A stretch of 20,038 bases of DNA from CAZPEV01 sp964585635 (GCA_964585635.1 CAZPEV010000049.1:1-20038), one strand, 5' to 3'. Positions 5,856 to 13,704 are shown, counted from the stretch's first letter. Notes: generated by a model from the letters alone, not told the origin. Numbers and translations: made by a program.

Positions 5856-7997
5856 ATGTCAGATTCGGTGCATCAGATTCTTGAATTGGCTGACGGCCGC
5901 ATCGCACAGCGAAAATATGCGGAAGCCCAATCGGCGCTGAATCAGCTGGCGGCAGGCGGGCTGGTCGGGCGCGAGGCCGCCTGGTTCCACCTCCTGACGG
6001 CCGAGGTCGAGCTGTCTCTTGATCCGTCCCGTGATCTGCGCCGGGAGCTTGGCCTGGCCCTCGATTTCTACAAGAACAGCGATGAGATCGACAAGCTGGC
6101 CCGAACGCGGTACCTTCAGGGACGGCAGTTTTTGGATCGGGAGGATGCGGCGCAGGCCGGAGAGGCCTTTCTGGACGCCTACGTCTGGTACAAGCGGTGT
6201 GATAACCCGGCCGGTCAAGCCAAGGCCGCATATCAACTCAGTGACGCCGTTTACCGCTCGGGATCCCTGGCCGATGCCATTCGCTACCTGACCAGAGCGG
6301 TGGAGTTGGTTGCCCATCTTGATGACACCGAGCGGCACCTGTCGGTGTCGATCCGGCTGGCGCAACTCTACTATTTGTCCGGGCGCCTGGCCGACTCGGT
6401 GGCCGAATTCGAGAAGATACCAACTATCCTCGCGCGATCGAACCAGGTTCCGGCCGCTCTTTATTTTTTGGAATCGGCCGTCCCCTTGGCTCTGAGAGGG
6501 GATTTTGCCGCCGCCCGCCGGACCTTGGCCATGGCGGTCCCCCATCCCATATCCCCTGGACGGGGACAGGCCCTCTATCATAAAAACTTCGGCTGGATCA
6601 TGCTTCTGGAAGCCGATTTTGCGGGTGCCGAACAACACCTGGGGAAGGCGTTATCCCTGGCCCATGACGCCGCCGCGGGATCGCTCGTCACCGCCGAGAT
6701 TGAGCACCGCCTGGGAGAGATATGCGTCCATTGGCGGCAATTGCCTCGGGCCAGGCAATATGCCGCCAGCGCGTCGGCGTCGGCTCGGCATTGTCAGGAT
6801 CCCGTCGAAATAGGATTATGCCACCGTCTGTTCGCCGAAATCGCCCTGGCCGATGGCGATGAGGAGGCGGCCCGGTCCTCGTTCGCCGAGGCGCTGGAGC
6901 TGTTGGCCAAGGTGGGCGCGGAATATGAGCTGGCGATCACCCGGTACCGGGCAGCGCAATCGAGGTTGTTCCAATCGGAAAATCGGATGGCCCTGTTGTA
7001 TCAGGCCCGCGAATATTTCCAGCGGGAAGCGGTCGAGCTTTGGGTAAATGAAATCAACGCTCTGATCGGGCAGGATACCGTCGCCGGGGTCTGGTCGGAG
7101 GGATCGGCAGGCAGCGGTCCCTTCCCGGTGACCGCCAGCCGGATCATGAATGAGGTGGCGGCCCTGGCGGAACGGGTGGCGACGACCGCTATGGCCGTCT
7201 TTCTGACAGGAGCCACCGGAACGGGCAAAGATTTCCTGGCCCGATACCTTCACCGGCGGTCAAAGCGGACCGGTCGTTTCGTCGCGCTCAATTCGGCCTC
7301 GATCCCTGACGATATGACCGAAGCCGAGCTGTTTGGATACCGCAAAGGGGCGTTCACCGGGGCGGATCGCGACAAGAAGGGGTTGATCGAGGAGGCCGAC
7401 GACGGGACGCTGTATTTAAACGAGCTGGCCGACTCATCGGCTGGATTGCAGGCCAAACTCCTTGACGTCCTGGAGCGGCGGACCTTCCGTCGCTTGGGGG
7501 AGGTGAAAGAGAGAAAGTCGGACTTTCGGCTGATTACCGCCACTAATCGCGATATTGAGGGGTCCATTCGCGAGGGACGTGTCCGGGTGGATCTCTATCA
7601 TCGCCTGAGTGAAGTGACCATACATCTGCCCCCGTTAAACGACCGCATCGAGGATATCGCGGAGCTGGTGACCCAGTTTTTGGCAGCGAGCGGAATTTCG
7701 CGGGAGGAGAATCCATCCGCCTTCGCTCGCTTGGTCAAGGCGTTCTGTGGCCGCCGCTGGCCGGGGAATGTCCGCCAACTCAAAGCCGAAACCGAGCGGC
7801 TGGCTCTGATGACCAAGGGGGACATGACCCTCATGGCCGAATTCGCCCTGCGCGATACTCCCTCGGAACGGGATCGGTTGCAGCAGCTACTGGAGCAGAC
7901 CGGCTGGAATCGACGCGAAGTCGCTCGCATACTCGGGATCAGCGAAATGACCGTACGCCGCCGGATAAGAAAGTATCGCCTTGATCCCGATTCCTGA
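5856..7997 (+). CDS. Sigma-54-dependent transcription activator with TPR-like N-terminal domain
   Basis: A 713-residue enhancer-binding protein. Residues ~1-395 form an alpha-solenoid of TPR-like helical repeats, probably a sensing or protein-binding module; there is no phosphorylation receiver, GAF or PAS domain. The AAA+ core (~425-650) has Walker A G-A-T-G-T-G-K at 452-458, the sigma-54 contact loop GAFTGA at 498-503, the R-V-D-L-Y-H-R-L stretch with likely arginine fingers, and W-P-G-N-V-R near the end. The last ~40 residues are a Fis-type helix-turn-helix (E-V-A-R-I-L-G-I-S-E-M-T-V-R-R-R-I). Walker B reads T-L-Y-L-N-E-L, with Asn522 where this family normally has Asp; Glu523 is kept. AGGT precedes the ATG by 7 bases. 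It is transcribed divergently from the peptide genes and ends before a non-coding region holding a -24/-12-like promoter, so either side could be its target. Confidence 0.92.
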   Translation: MSDSVHQILELADGRIAQRKYAEAQSALNQLAAGGLVGREAAWFHLLTAEVELSLDPSRDLRRELGLALDFYKNSDEIDKLARTRYLQGRQFLDREDAAQAGEAFLDAYVWYKRCDNPAGQAKAAYQLSDAVYRSGSLADAIRYLTRAVELVAHLDDTERHLSVSIRLAQLYYLSGRLADSVAEFEKIPTILARSNQVPAALYFLESAVPLALRGDFAAARRTLAMAVPHPISPGRGQALYHKNFGWIMLLEADFAGAEQHLGKALSLAHDAAAGSLVTAEIEHRLGEICVHWRQLPRARQYAASASASARHCQDPVEIGLCHRLFAEIALADGDEEAARSSFAEALELLAKVGAEYELAITRYRAAQSRLFQSENRMALLYQAREYFQREAVELWVNEINALIGQDTVAGVWSEGSAGSGPFPVTASRIMNEVAALAERVATTAMAVFLTGATGTGKDFLARYLHRRSKRTGRFVALNSASIPDDMTEAELFGYRKGAFTGADRDKKGLIEEADDGTLYLNELADSSAGLQAKLLDVLERRTFRRLGEVKERKSDFRLITATNRDIEGSIREGRVRVDLYHRLSEVTIHLPPLNDRIEDIAELVTQFLAASGISREENPSAFARLVKAFCGRRWPGNVRQLKAETERLALMTKGDMTLMAEFALRDTPSERDRLQQLLEQTGWNRREVARILGISEMTVRRRIRKYRLDPDS

Positions 7998-8223
7998 TAT
8001 CTGACCGCATGCGACCTGCGCGACCTGTCTTCTGCGACTCCTGTCGCAGCATAATGGTATTATCCCACAAACAGTTAACTTTCCGACTGGTCTTCCTGCG
8101 ACCCCTGACGCGACAACCAGGCCGTGCCCCGACCATGGCACGACCCGCCAGCCGGAGTCGCACGGCACTCAATTAATTTTATGTCAACATGTTACGATGT
8201 TATATGAGTTCGTGTGCCCGATA

Positions 8224-8239
8224 TGGCACACATATTGTT
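8224..8239 (+). promoter_or_regulatory. Sigma-54-type (-24/-12) promoter candidate
   Basis: TGGCAC, 5 bases, TTGTT: a full -24 element with correct spacing and a -12 element with T in place of the usual C. Predicted start near 8250. It lies about 230 bases after the sigma-54 activator gene and reads into the structured non-coding module. No other site of this quality was noticed in the window. Confidence 0.45.
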
Positions 8240-8307
8240 ATACGAGCGCTCAAGAGTGCACCACCTCCGTTTTTGGAAGCGACGGCCATAGATGGGACAA
8301 AGAAAAT

Positions 8308-8431
8308 ACCTCCTTCCTCTCTTGTATGTTCATGGCGGTCGCATAAGCACACTCCCGTAGGGGGGTGTGCTCGAATACCGCCAGCCAGGGCGGGGGTAAA
8401 AGGGGGCCAAAAGTTACCCGCCCGGCTGGCG
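8308..8431. ncRNA. Structured module, copy 1: CCTCCTT motif plus two hairpins
   Basis: On the plus strand ACCTCCTTCCTCTCTTG (8308-8324) is followed by a small hairpin (AGCACACTCCC / GGGGGTGTGCT, 8346-8371) and a long hairpin (8379-8431, arms CGCCAGCC-GGGCGGG and complement with small bulges, closed by TAA/TTA). CCTCCTT equals the anti-Shine-Dalgarno of 16S rRNA. Read on the minus strand the same block is hairpin, hairpin, AAGGAGGT and a short TTG-started frame. Either a small RNA (plus) or a leader of a tiny gene (minus) is possible; the strand is not settled. Confidence 0.4.
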
Positions 8432-8573
8432 ATACGAGCCTGTTCTTTGACAGTGAAATAGCGGCGCCGACGGAAGGTAATTCAGTCGACGGTCCGGACC
8501 CAGCCGGACACGGGAGAAAAATATGGACCCCCCTTGGCGAAACGATAAGCCGGGGGAGTCGGTTATCAACAAG

Positions 8574-8698
8574 ACCTCCTTCCTCTCTTGAATATATGGT
8601 GCCCGCAAGGGGTGTGTCACCGCCCGGTGACATGCCCCTCCACAAACGCCGGTCGGGCGGGGAAAGCCTGTCTACTCAGTTTTCTCGCCCGCCCGGCC
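8574..8698. ncRNA. Structured module, copy 2: CCTCCTT motif plus two hairpins
   Basis: Second copy, 266 bases on. ACCTCCTTCCTCTCTTG (8574-8590) matches copy 1 exactly. It is followed by a 15-bp small hairpin (8608-8639, two G-T pairs) and a longer hairpin with arms GGTCGGGCGGG / CCCGCCCGGCC (8651-8698). Hairpin sequences differ from copy 1 while the order and spacing are kept, which suggests the structure rather than the bases is conserved. Confidence 0.4.
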
Positions 8699-8725
8699 CC
8701 TTCTAAGATCATCACGTGAGATTTC

Positions 8726-8749
8726 CGGCCCTGCAGCGGCCGTTTTTTT
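8726..8749 (+). terminator. Intrinsic terminator after the structured modules
   Basis: CGGCC, 7-base loop, GGCCG, then seven Ts. With the promoter at 8224 it would delimit a transcript of about 500 bases covering both structured modules. Confidence 0.55.
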
Positions 8750-9246
8750 ATGGCAGCCGGATGATCGGTCAGGCCGGCGGCGTCGGCCCGGTTCGACCCC
8801 TTCGGCCGATAGCCCTCCGGGGGGCCTTTCCCCAACGGGCACCCAATGATACTAAAAATACTATATTATACGTAAAGAGGGGCGCGAAACGAGGGACGGC
8901 CCAAGTTGGGGTCGGGTCAAGCCACAGCCGGCGGGCCTGGCGGAAAGGACGGTGCGGCTGTCCATCGGAGGCCGGATTCGCCAGGGCTGTCAGTTGGGGA
9001 AATTCGGCCGCGGGGCCGGCCGAAAGTCGAAGGCCAAGCGCCGCGTCGGTCTGAGGGGACGCCTGTTACGGCCATCGTGGGACGCCTATCAATAAATAGG
9101 CCATGGGCTTACGTCGTTGGACGAGATGCCGAGAGTCGGCGGTTCGGCATGGATCAAAACCTGCCGGTGCTTCTTTTCTCGAACCCGAACCGGATTTTTC
9201 TGGCCGGAAGGGGAGCCGTCCGGGGAGGTATTTTCTTCCTAAAAAA

Positions 9247-9373
9247 GCTTGACATAAACATATTTGAGGAATAGCTTGTCCATCCTTAGTGCATCCACGA
9301 TGAAGTTAAGCTTGGTTCGTTGGTGGTACGCTAAGGAGATTGTTTGACAGAAGGAGATGAGGAGAAGTCAAGC
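9247..9373 (+). rRNA. 5S-rRNA-like element, diverged (candidate)
   Basis: Contains GAAGTTAAGC (9302-9311), a hallmark of bacterial 5S rRNA. Thirteen bases later comes a GGTAC-type strand, and GGAGATGAGG (9353-9362) resembles the other side of 5S loop E. The ends pair perfectly as helix I (GCTTGAC 9247-9253 with GTCAAGC 9367-9373), and CATC/GATG (9281-9284, 9299-9302) encloses a 14-base loop as helix III does. Against it: 127 bases is longer than the usual ~117-120, helix IV is not evident, and there is no 16S or 23S nearby. The TTGACA inside helix I, with TAGCTT 17 bases on, could instead be a promoter. A diverged or degenerate 5S copy is the best guess. Confidence 0.35.
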
Positions 9374-9427
9374 GATAACGACGGTGGATACGGAAACTGA
9401 GTTGATTGTGATACAGCGTCCATGAAT

Positions 9428-9471
9428 GGATGTGCACGAGTACACCGGACTTGCGCATGTCCTTTTTTTTT
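9428..9471 (+). terminator. Strong intrinsic terminator upstream of the envelope operon
   Basis: GGATGTGCAC (9428-9437) pairs with GCGCATGTCC (9453-9462) with one mismatch and two G-T pairs, followed by nine Ts. It ends a short transcript, or attenuates the operon that starts 36 bases later. Confidence 0.75.
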
Positions 9472-9506
9472 AACCTGATAGTGTAACCGGTGGAAAGGAA
9501 ACAAAA

Positions 9507-10103
9507 ATGTTCAAGCGTATTTCAATTATCCTGGCGGCACTCGCTTTGTTCCTGGTAGCTGGTTGCAGCAAGGCCCCGGAAGCGGAAATGCAGAATGCAG
9601 ACACGGCCATGCAGGCGGCGGTGACGGCCGAGGCCGAGCAGTACGCGCCGCAGTCCTACCAAATCGCCATGGATACCCTCAATGCCGCCAAGGCTGCCAA
9701 GACCGAACAGGATTCGAAGTTCGCGCTCTTTAGAAGCTACGGCAAATCCAAGCAGATGTTCATCGCCGCCCAGGCGCTTTCCGAGAAGGCCACGACCGAT
9801 GCTCAGGCCGAGAAGGAGCGCGTCCGTCAGGAAGTCATGGGTATGATGACCCAGGTCCAGGCAGTGATCGACAGCGCCACCGTGGCTCTGGCCAAGGCGC
9901 CGCGCGGCAAAGGGAGCAAGGCTGACATCGAACTGATCAAGGCTGACCTCGACGCCGTGAACAACGGTTTCGCCGCGGCCAAGGCCGACTTTGATGGCGG
10001 CAAGTTCCTCGCCGCGAAAGCCAAATTTGAGGCGGTCGCGAACAAAGCGCGGGGCATCATCGGTCAGATTGAGGCTGCGAAGGCCAAGAAGGCAGGCAAG
10101 TAA
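9507..10103 (+). CDS. DUF4398-like helical lipoprotein
   Basis: A 198-residue exported lipoprotein. The signal peptide runs M-F-K-R-I-S and a hydrophobic stretch to the lipobox V-A-G-C, with the acylated Cys at about residue 20. The mature part is almost all Ala/Lys/Glu-rich alpha helix (A-x-x-A-x-x-x-A-E-x-x-A-P-x-x-Y pattern), as in small DUF4398-type envelope lipoproteins of unknown biochemical function. AAAGGAA precedes the ATG. It is the first gene of a run of four envelope genes on this strand, and the same helical pattern recurs at the N-terminus of the next gene. A structural role at the cell wall or outer membrane is inferred from that company only. Confidence 0.75.
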   Translation: MFKRISIILAALALFLVAGCSKAPEAEMQNADTAMQAAVTAEAEQYAPQSYQIAMDTLNAAKAAKTEQDSKFALFRSYGKSKQMFIAAQALSEKATTDAQAEKERVRQEVMGMMTQVQAVIDSATVALAKAPRGKGSKADIELIKADLDAVNNGFAAAKADFDGGKFLAAKAKFEAVANKARGIIGQIEAAKAKKAGK

Positions 10104-10248
10104 AGCGAATCGCCGCGTTTCGGGATTTGCATTGACAGATACAGACTGGGATGATCCGGGCCGCCGGAACCGACGGCCCCTCATCCCGGTTGGTTATCTG
10201 ATGGGTGCAATCGTCCCTAACAACTTGGATTTGTCGTTCATGCCGGGA

Positions 10249-11316
10249 ATGAAACATTGGGCCGCATGGCTGACATGTGTGCTGTCTTTATTCTTCATCT
10301 CCGGCTGTCAGGATCAACCGCTTTCCTCGCTTGAGAAGGCCCGGGCGGCGGTCGAGCGGGCCGCGGTCTTGGGGGCGCGCCAATTCGCCAATGCGGAATA
10401 CCGCCAGGCCGAGGCGCAACTGCAAAAGGCTCGCTTGGAGATTGCTCGTCAGAAGGGGCGGCTGGCCCCTTTTCGCAATTACGCGGCCGCCGACTCCCTG
10501 TTGACGACAACCGCGCAACTGGCCGTTCAAGCTATCAGCCTGACTCAGAGCCGTCGTCAGGACATCCAATCTCGGGCGCAAACCGCCTATGGGGATCTGC
10601 AGCGGGAGCTGGCGACTTGGCGGGAAAGCCTGGACGGCACCCTCCGCCTACATTTCGCCGAACGGTTCTGGTCGGCCGCCGACGTGGCTTTGGAAATGAG
10701 CCGCGCCCTTATCGTTAAAGGGGAATATGACGCCGCCATCGAAGCCGCCGGCCGGGGACAGGATGCCATTTCCAAGCTGGGGCTGATTCTGACCGACTAT
10801 GAAAACGAGCAGGCGCAGAAAATCAAGGTCTGGCGCCGGTGGGTGCAGGAAACGCTGACCGAGTCGCGCACCAAAGGCATCTATGCCATTATCGTCGACA
10901 AAGTGGCACATAAATTATTCTTGGTGCAGTCAGGCCAGCTGGTACGCACGTATGAGTGTGAGTTGGGGTACAATTCGGCCCGGCAGAAGTTTTTCGCCGG
11001 CGACGGATCGACCCCGGAAGGTCAGTACTATGTCACTGAGGCCAAGCATCATGGCAGCCGGTTCTACAAGGCCTTGCTGGTCAATTATCCCAATGCGACG
11101 GATCGGAAACGATTCGCGGAGAACAAATCGAAGGGAATGATCTCGGCCCGCGCCCGGATCGGCGGGCTGATCGAAATTCATGGCGAGGGCGGCCGCAACC
11201 AGGATTGGACCGACGGCTGCGTGGCCCTGACCAATAAGGAAATGGATCAACTTATGCCACACGCGGCGGTCGGCACGCCGGTCACAATCGTGCGGCGATC
11301 GGACACCTGGCCATGA
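10249..11316 (+). CDS. L,D-transpeptidase lipoprotein (YkuD fold) with helical N-terminal domain
   Basis: About 355 residues from the chosen ATG, which gives a standard lipoprotein signal (M-K-H-W-A-A-W-L and F-I-S-G-C, Cys at 20). Earlier in-frame starts at 10240 and 10201 are possible; none has a good ribosome-binding site. Residues ~25-200 are helical and resemble the preceding DUF4398-like lipoprotein (E-K-A-R-A-A-V-E-R-A, Y-R-Q-A-E-A-Q-L). The C-terminal ~150 residues are an L,D-transpeptidase domain with the catalytic signature I-H-G-E-G-G (His) and D-W-T-D-G-C-V-A-L (nucleophile Cys). Such enzymes make 3-3 peptidoglycan crosslinks or attach lipoproteins to the wall. The stop overlaps the next start (ATGA), so translation is coupled. 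Confidence 0.85.
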   Translation: MKHWAAWLTCVLSLFFISGCQDQPLSSLEKARAAVERAAVLGARQFANAEYRQAEAQLQKARLEIARQKGRLAPFRNYAAADSLLTTTAQLAVQAISLTQSRRQDIQSRAQTAYGDLQRELATWRESLDGTLRLHFAERFWSAADVALEMSRALIVKGEYDAAIEAAGRGQDAISKLGLILTDYENEQAQKIKVWRRWVQETLTESRTKGIYAIIVDKVAHKLFLVQSGQLVRTYECELGYNSARQKFFAGDGSTPEGQYYVTEAKHHGSRFYKALLVNYPNATDRKRFAENKSKGMISARARIGGLIEIHGEGGRNQDWTDGCVALTNKEMDQLMPHAAVGTPVTIVRRSDTWP

Positions 11317-11960
11317 AAAAGTGGCTTTGGTTCGCCCTGCCCCTGGGCGCGGTGGTCGTCACCGTCATCGTGGTGGTCTATGTGACGACCCATAGAAGCT
11401 CCCTGCCCGATGAGGCCAAGATGCGGCTCACCCCCAAGGTGGTCCAATTGCCGTCGGATGCCAAACAAGCGCAGAAAGAGCTGAAAAAGGCCCGGGCCGA
11501 TCTGGCCAAGCTCAGGCCGACCGGGCAATACATCGTGATCAATACCCACGCCAACCGCGTCTCTTTGCGAACGGAAGACTCGGTCATCTCTGACGCCACC
11601 TGTTCGACCGGCACCGGCGGCGAATTGGTCGACAGCGCCACGGGGCGCCATTGGAAATTCAACACTCCCCACGGGGTGTTCAAGGTCGACAGCAAGCTCA
11701 AGCAACCCTGGTGGCGGAAACCGGATTGGGCGTACATCGAAGAAGATGAAGCCATTCCGAAGGAGGAAAGCGAACGATACGATCCCGAGATGATGGGTGA
11801 TTTTGCCATCGGTTTCGGGGACGGGTACTTCATTCATGGCACCATCTATGAACGCCTGCTGGGGGTCAGCGTCACTCACGGGTGCGTCCGCCTGGGATCG
11901 GATGACCTGAAATTCCTTTATGACCGGGTCAAGATGGGAACGCCTGTCTATGTTTTCTAA
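11313..11960 (+). CDS. L,D-transpeptidase (ErfK/YkuD type), membrane-anchored
   Basis: A 215-residue protein with one N-terminal membrane anchor (M-K-K-W-L-W-F-A-L-P and hydrophobic residues to ~28), a short coiled stretch (A-Q-K-E-L-K-K-A-R-A-D-L) and a YkuD catalytic domain. It begins G-Q-Y-I-V-I-N-T and carries F-I-H-G-T (His) and S-V-T-H-G-C-V-R-L (Cys), ending with G-T-P-V-Y-V-F. The domain acts in the periplasm on peptidoglycan stem peptides. It overlaps the gene before it by 4 bases and the gene after it by 11 bases, so the three are co-translated. Confidence 0.88.
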   Translation: MKKWLWFALPLGAVVVTVIVVVYVTTHRSSLPDEAKMRLTPKVVQLPSDAKQAQKELKKARADLAKLRPTGQYIVINTHANRVSLRTEDSVISDATCSTGTGGELVDSATGRHWKFNTPHGVFKVDSKLKQPWWRKPDWAYIEEDEAIPKEESERYDPEMMGDFAIGFGDGYFIHGTIYERLLGVSVTHGCVRLGSDDLKFLYDRVKMGTPVYVF

Positions 11961-12666
11961 GCGTCGTCGCTCGCTGTCCCGGGGGGGAATGACCCTGGTC
12001 GTAGCGGTGCTGCTGACCGCCGTAGGCGCCGGCTGCCATCGGGATGAGCCGGACAAGCCCGCCGCCGCCAAGCCGGACCAGAAAACCAAGACGGTCTGGG
12101 ATCGGTCGGCGGCGCAGGCCGAATATCTGATGCTGCAAGCCGAATTAGCCTTGGCCAAGATCGACAAGCCGTATCTGGTCCTCGATTTCAAAGGGAAAAA
12201 GCTGACGTTGAAATTGCGCGGCACTGTCGTCTGGAGCTGCCCGTTGCAGTTTCCGTCAGATAACAGCGGCGGCGTGACCGATTTTGTCGATCGTTTCCGA
12301 GGTGACGATAACCGCCTGGCGCGACAGGTGATCGACAAATACCTGTTTGCGTCCTCCGGCCAGATATCCGATACGATCCTGGCTATCGTCGGCAAAGCCG
12401 TCAGCGTGGCGCCCGAGATGTTGCAGCGGGCGTTGCCCGAGCGGTTCCAGCTGCGTTGGGACGCCGGATTGATTCTGGAAGTCCGGACGGACGTCAGTGG
12501 CAAGCCGACCTCCAAATTCCAAAATGCAATCGTCGAAATCAGTCAGGCGCTGTACCGTCCGTTCGGCGAGACGACCATCGTCCTTAAGCTCCGGCCGGAA
12601 GACGCGTTGACTTTGTATCGGGCCACCTCCATCGGCATGCCGACCCTGATTTTGCCTTCGCCCTGA
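11950..12666 (+). CDS. Lipoprotein, apparently a catalytically dead L,D-transpeptidase relative
   Basis: About 238 residues from ATG 11950, which overlaps the stop region of the previous gene. The signal peptide ends in G-A-G-C (lipobox), followed by a Pro/Lys/Ala linker. Y-L-V-L-D-F-K-G-K-K-L-T-L-K near residue 75 parallels the first strands of the neighbouring YkuD domain (Y-I-V-I-N-T-H-A-N-R-V-S-L), and the C-terminal I-G-M-P-T-L-I-L parallels its closing G-T-P-V-Y-V-F. The catalytic H-G-T and H-G-C-V-R segments are absent. It is best read as a duplicated and repurposed L,D-transpeptidase-like protein, perhaps regulatory or substrate-binding; homology is argued from short motifs and position, so function stays open. 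Confidence 0.6.
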   Translation: MFSKRRRSLSRGGMTLVVAVLLTAVGAGCHRDEPDKPAAAKPDQKTKTVWDRSAAQAEYLMLQAELALAKIDKPYLVLDFKGKKLTLKLRGTVVWSCPLQFPSDNSGGVTDFVDRFRGDDNRLARQVIDKYLFASSGQISDTILAIVGKAVSVAPEMLQRALPERFQLRWDAGLILEVRTDVSGKPTSKFQNAIVEISQALYRPFGETTIVLKLRPEDALTLYRATSIGMPTLILPSP

Positions 12667-12933
12667 TCCGTCAATTCCTCCCCTTAAACCGATCATGGTC
12701 AATCGGATGTCAGGTATTATCCGTATTTGATGCGGATATCTTGAGGAACCGGCAAGGTGGGGGCGAGGTAAAATAGTGGGGAAAATCGACCATAAGTGGT
12801 TTGGAAAGCGATCGCCGAATCCCAATATGGGACAAACCAATCTGCGGCAGGGAATAGATGGACTCGTTGCCGACGCTTATCGGCCCGGTGCCGGAGTGGA
12901 AACAACATCAATAGCTGTAAGGAGGAAGATGTT
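12667..12933. other. 267-bp gap before the BON-domain gene
   Basis: Nothing recognised beyond the TAAGGAGGAAG ribosome-binding site at its right end (12918-12928). Presumably holds the promoter of the BON gene. Confidence 0.4.
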
Positions 12934-13704
12934 ATGATCGGAAGGACTCGAATCGGTTGGGTGGGGCTCTTGTTGGCGGCTATCTCATTATCGCTCGTCA
13001 TGGTTCCGGAGCGGGCGGCTGCCCAGGATGAGCCGGTTGCGCACAAGGAATTGCGAGCCGTTATTGAGCGGGCACTTACCGAACAAGGTGTGCTCAAAGA
13101 CAATAATGTTCAAGTGACGGTCGCACCCGGAACCGTTACCCTCAGCGGGACCGTCATAACCATCGCCGACAAGATTATGGCCGAAAAAGAAACCCACAAG
13201 ATTGCCGGCGGGTTCATGGTTATCGACAATATCAGCGTCAATGCTCCCGCCCAGCCCGATCAGAAAATCGCCGCCGAGGTGTCGGCGGCCATTCGAAGAC
13301 ACACCTTCTACACGGTGTTCGACTGGGTGACGATACAGGTCGCCGGGGGGGTTGTCACCCTCCAGGGATGGGTGCATCAGCCCTGGCGAAAAGCGGAATT
13401 CGTCGCGCAGGCCTACAAAATTGTCGGCGTCAAGCAGGTCAACGATGAGCTTGTCGCCCTTCCTCTGTCATACTATGATGACAACACCCGCAGCCGGGCC
13501 GCCACCCTGATCTATGATGATCCAACTTTTGATGACCACGTCTACGACGCCGATCCTCCCATCCATATCATCGTCGACAACGGCAAGGTCATCCTCAAAG
13601 GGATCGTGGACAACCAGGCGGAGAAGGCGACCGCGGAGGATATCGTCAAATTCAACACCGACGTGACCAACATCGATAATCAACTGGTGATTCAGAAGCC
13701 GTAG
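12934..13704 (+). CDS. Exported protein with three BON domains
   Basis: A 256-residue periplasmic protein. It has a Sec signal peptide with a likely cut after A-A-A-Q at about residue 31. Three BON-type modules follow (~40-100, ~105-165, ~170-255), each with the pattern of a helix, then V-x-V-x-x-G-x-V-x-L-x-G-x-V. The strongest are Q-V-T-V-A-P-G-T-V-T-L-S-G-T-V, I-Q-V-A-G-G-V-V-T-L-Q-G-W-V and I-I-V-D-N-G-K-V-I-L-K-G-I-V. BON domains bind membranes or phospholipid and occur in OsmY/DolP-like envelope stress proteins. The ATG is chosen over an upstream in-frame one because TAAGGAGG lies just before it and the signal peptide starts here. A terminator follows the gene. Confidence 0.88.
   Translation: MIGRTRIGWVGLLLAAISLSLVMVPERAAAQDEPVAHKELRAVIERALTEQGVLKDNNVQVTVAPGTVTLSGTVITIADKIMAEKETHKIAGGFMVIDNISVNAPAQPDQKIAAEVSAAIRRHTFYTVFDWVTIQVAGGVVTLQGWVHQPWRKAEFVAQAYKIVGVKQVNDELVALPLSYYDDNTRSRAATLIYDDPTFDDHVYDADPPIHIIVDNGKVILKGIVDNQAEKATAEDIVKFNTDVTNIDNQLVIQKP

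Larger units (their letters stand above)
7998..9506. other. 1.5-kb region without a convincing protein gene
   Basis: Open frames here lack ribosome-binding sites, domains and consistent codon use. It holds a perfect 7-bp hairpin (CTGCGAC, loop TCCT, GTCGCAG, 8034-8051) after the activator, a sigma-54-like promoter (8224), a duplicated structured module (8308-8698), a terminator (8726-8749), an 8-bp hairpin (9003-9024), and a 5S-rRNA-like element with its own terminator (9247-9471). The stretch 8750-9246 otherwise shows nothing recognisable. Confidence 0.6.

Noticed and set aside
8250..8330. Short minus-strand TTG frame behind AAGGAGGT encoding about 16 residues
   Set aside because: It shows no similarity to the frame behind the second AAGGAGGT copy or to the Cys peptides; the motif may belong to a plus-strand RNA. 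Kept only as an alternative reading.
8787..8800. GGTTCGACCCC as a tRNA T-loop
   Set aside because: The flanking five bases do not pair and no acceptor or anticodon arm fits.
11247..12515. 422-codon minus-strand frame
   Set aside because: It lies opposite two well-supported genes and has shadow-like composition (Arg, Ser and Pro rich, no domain).
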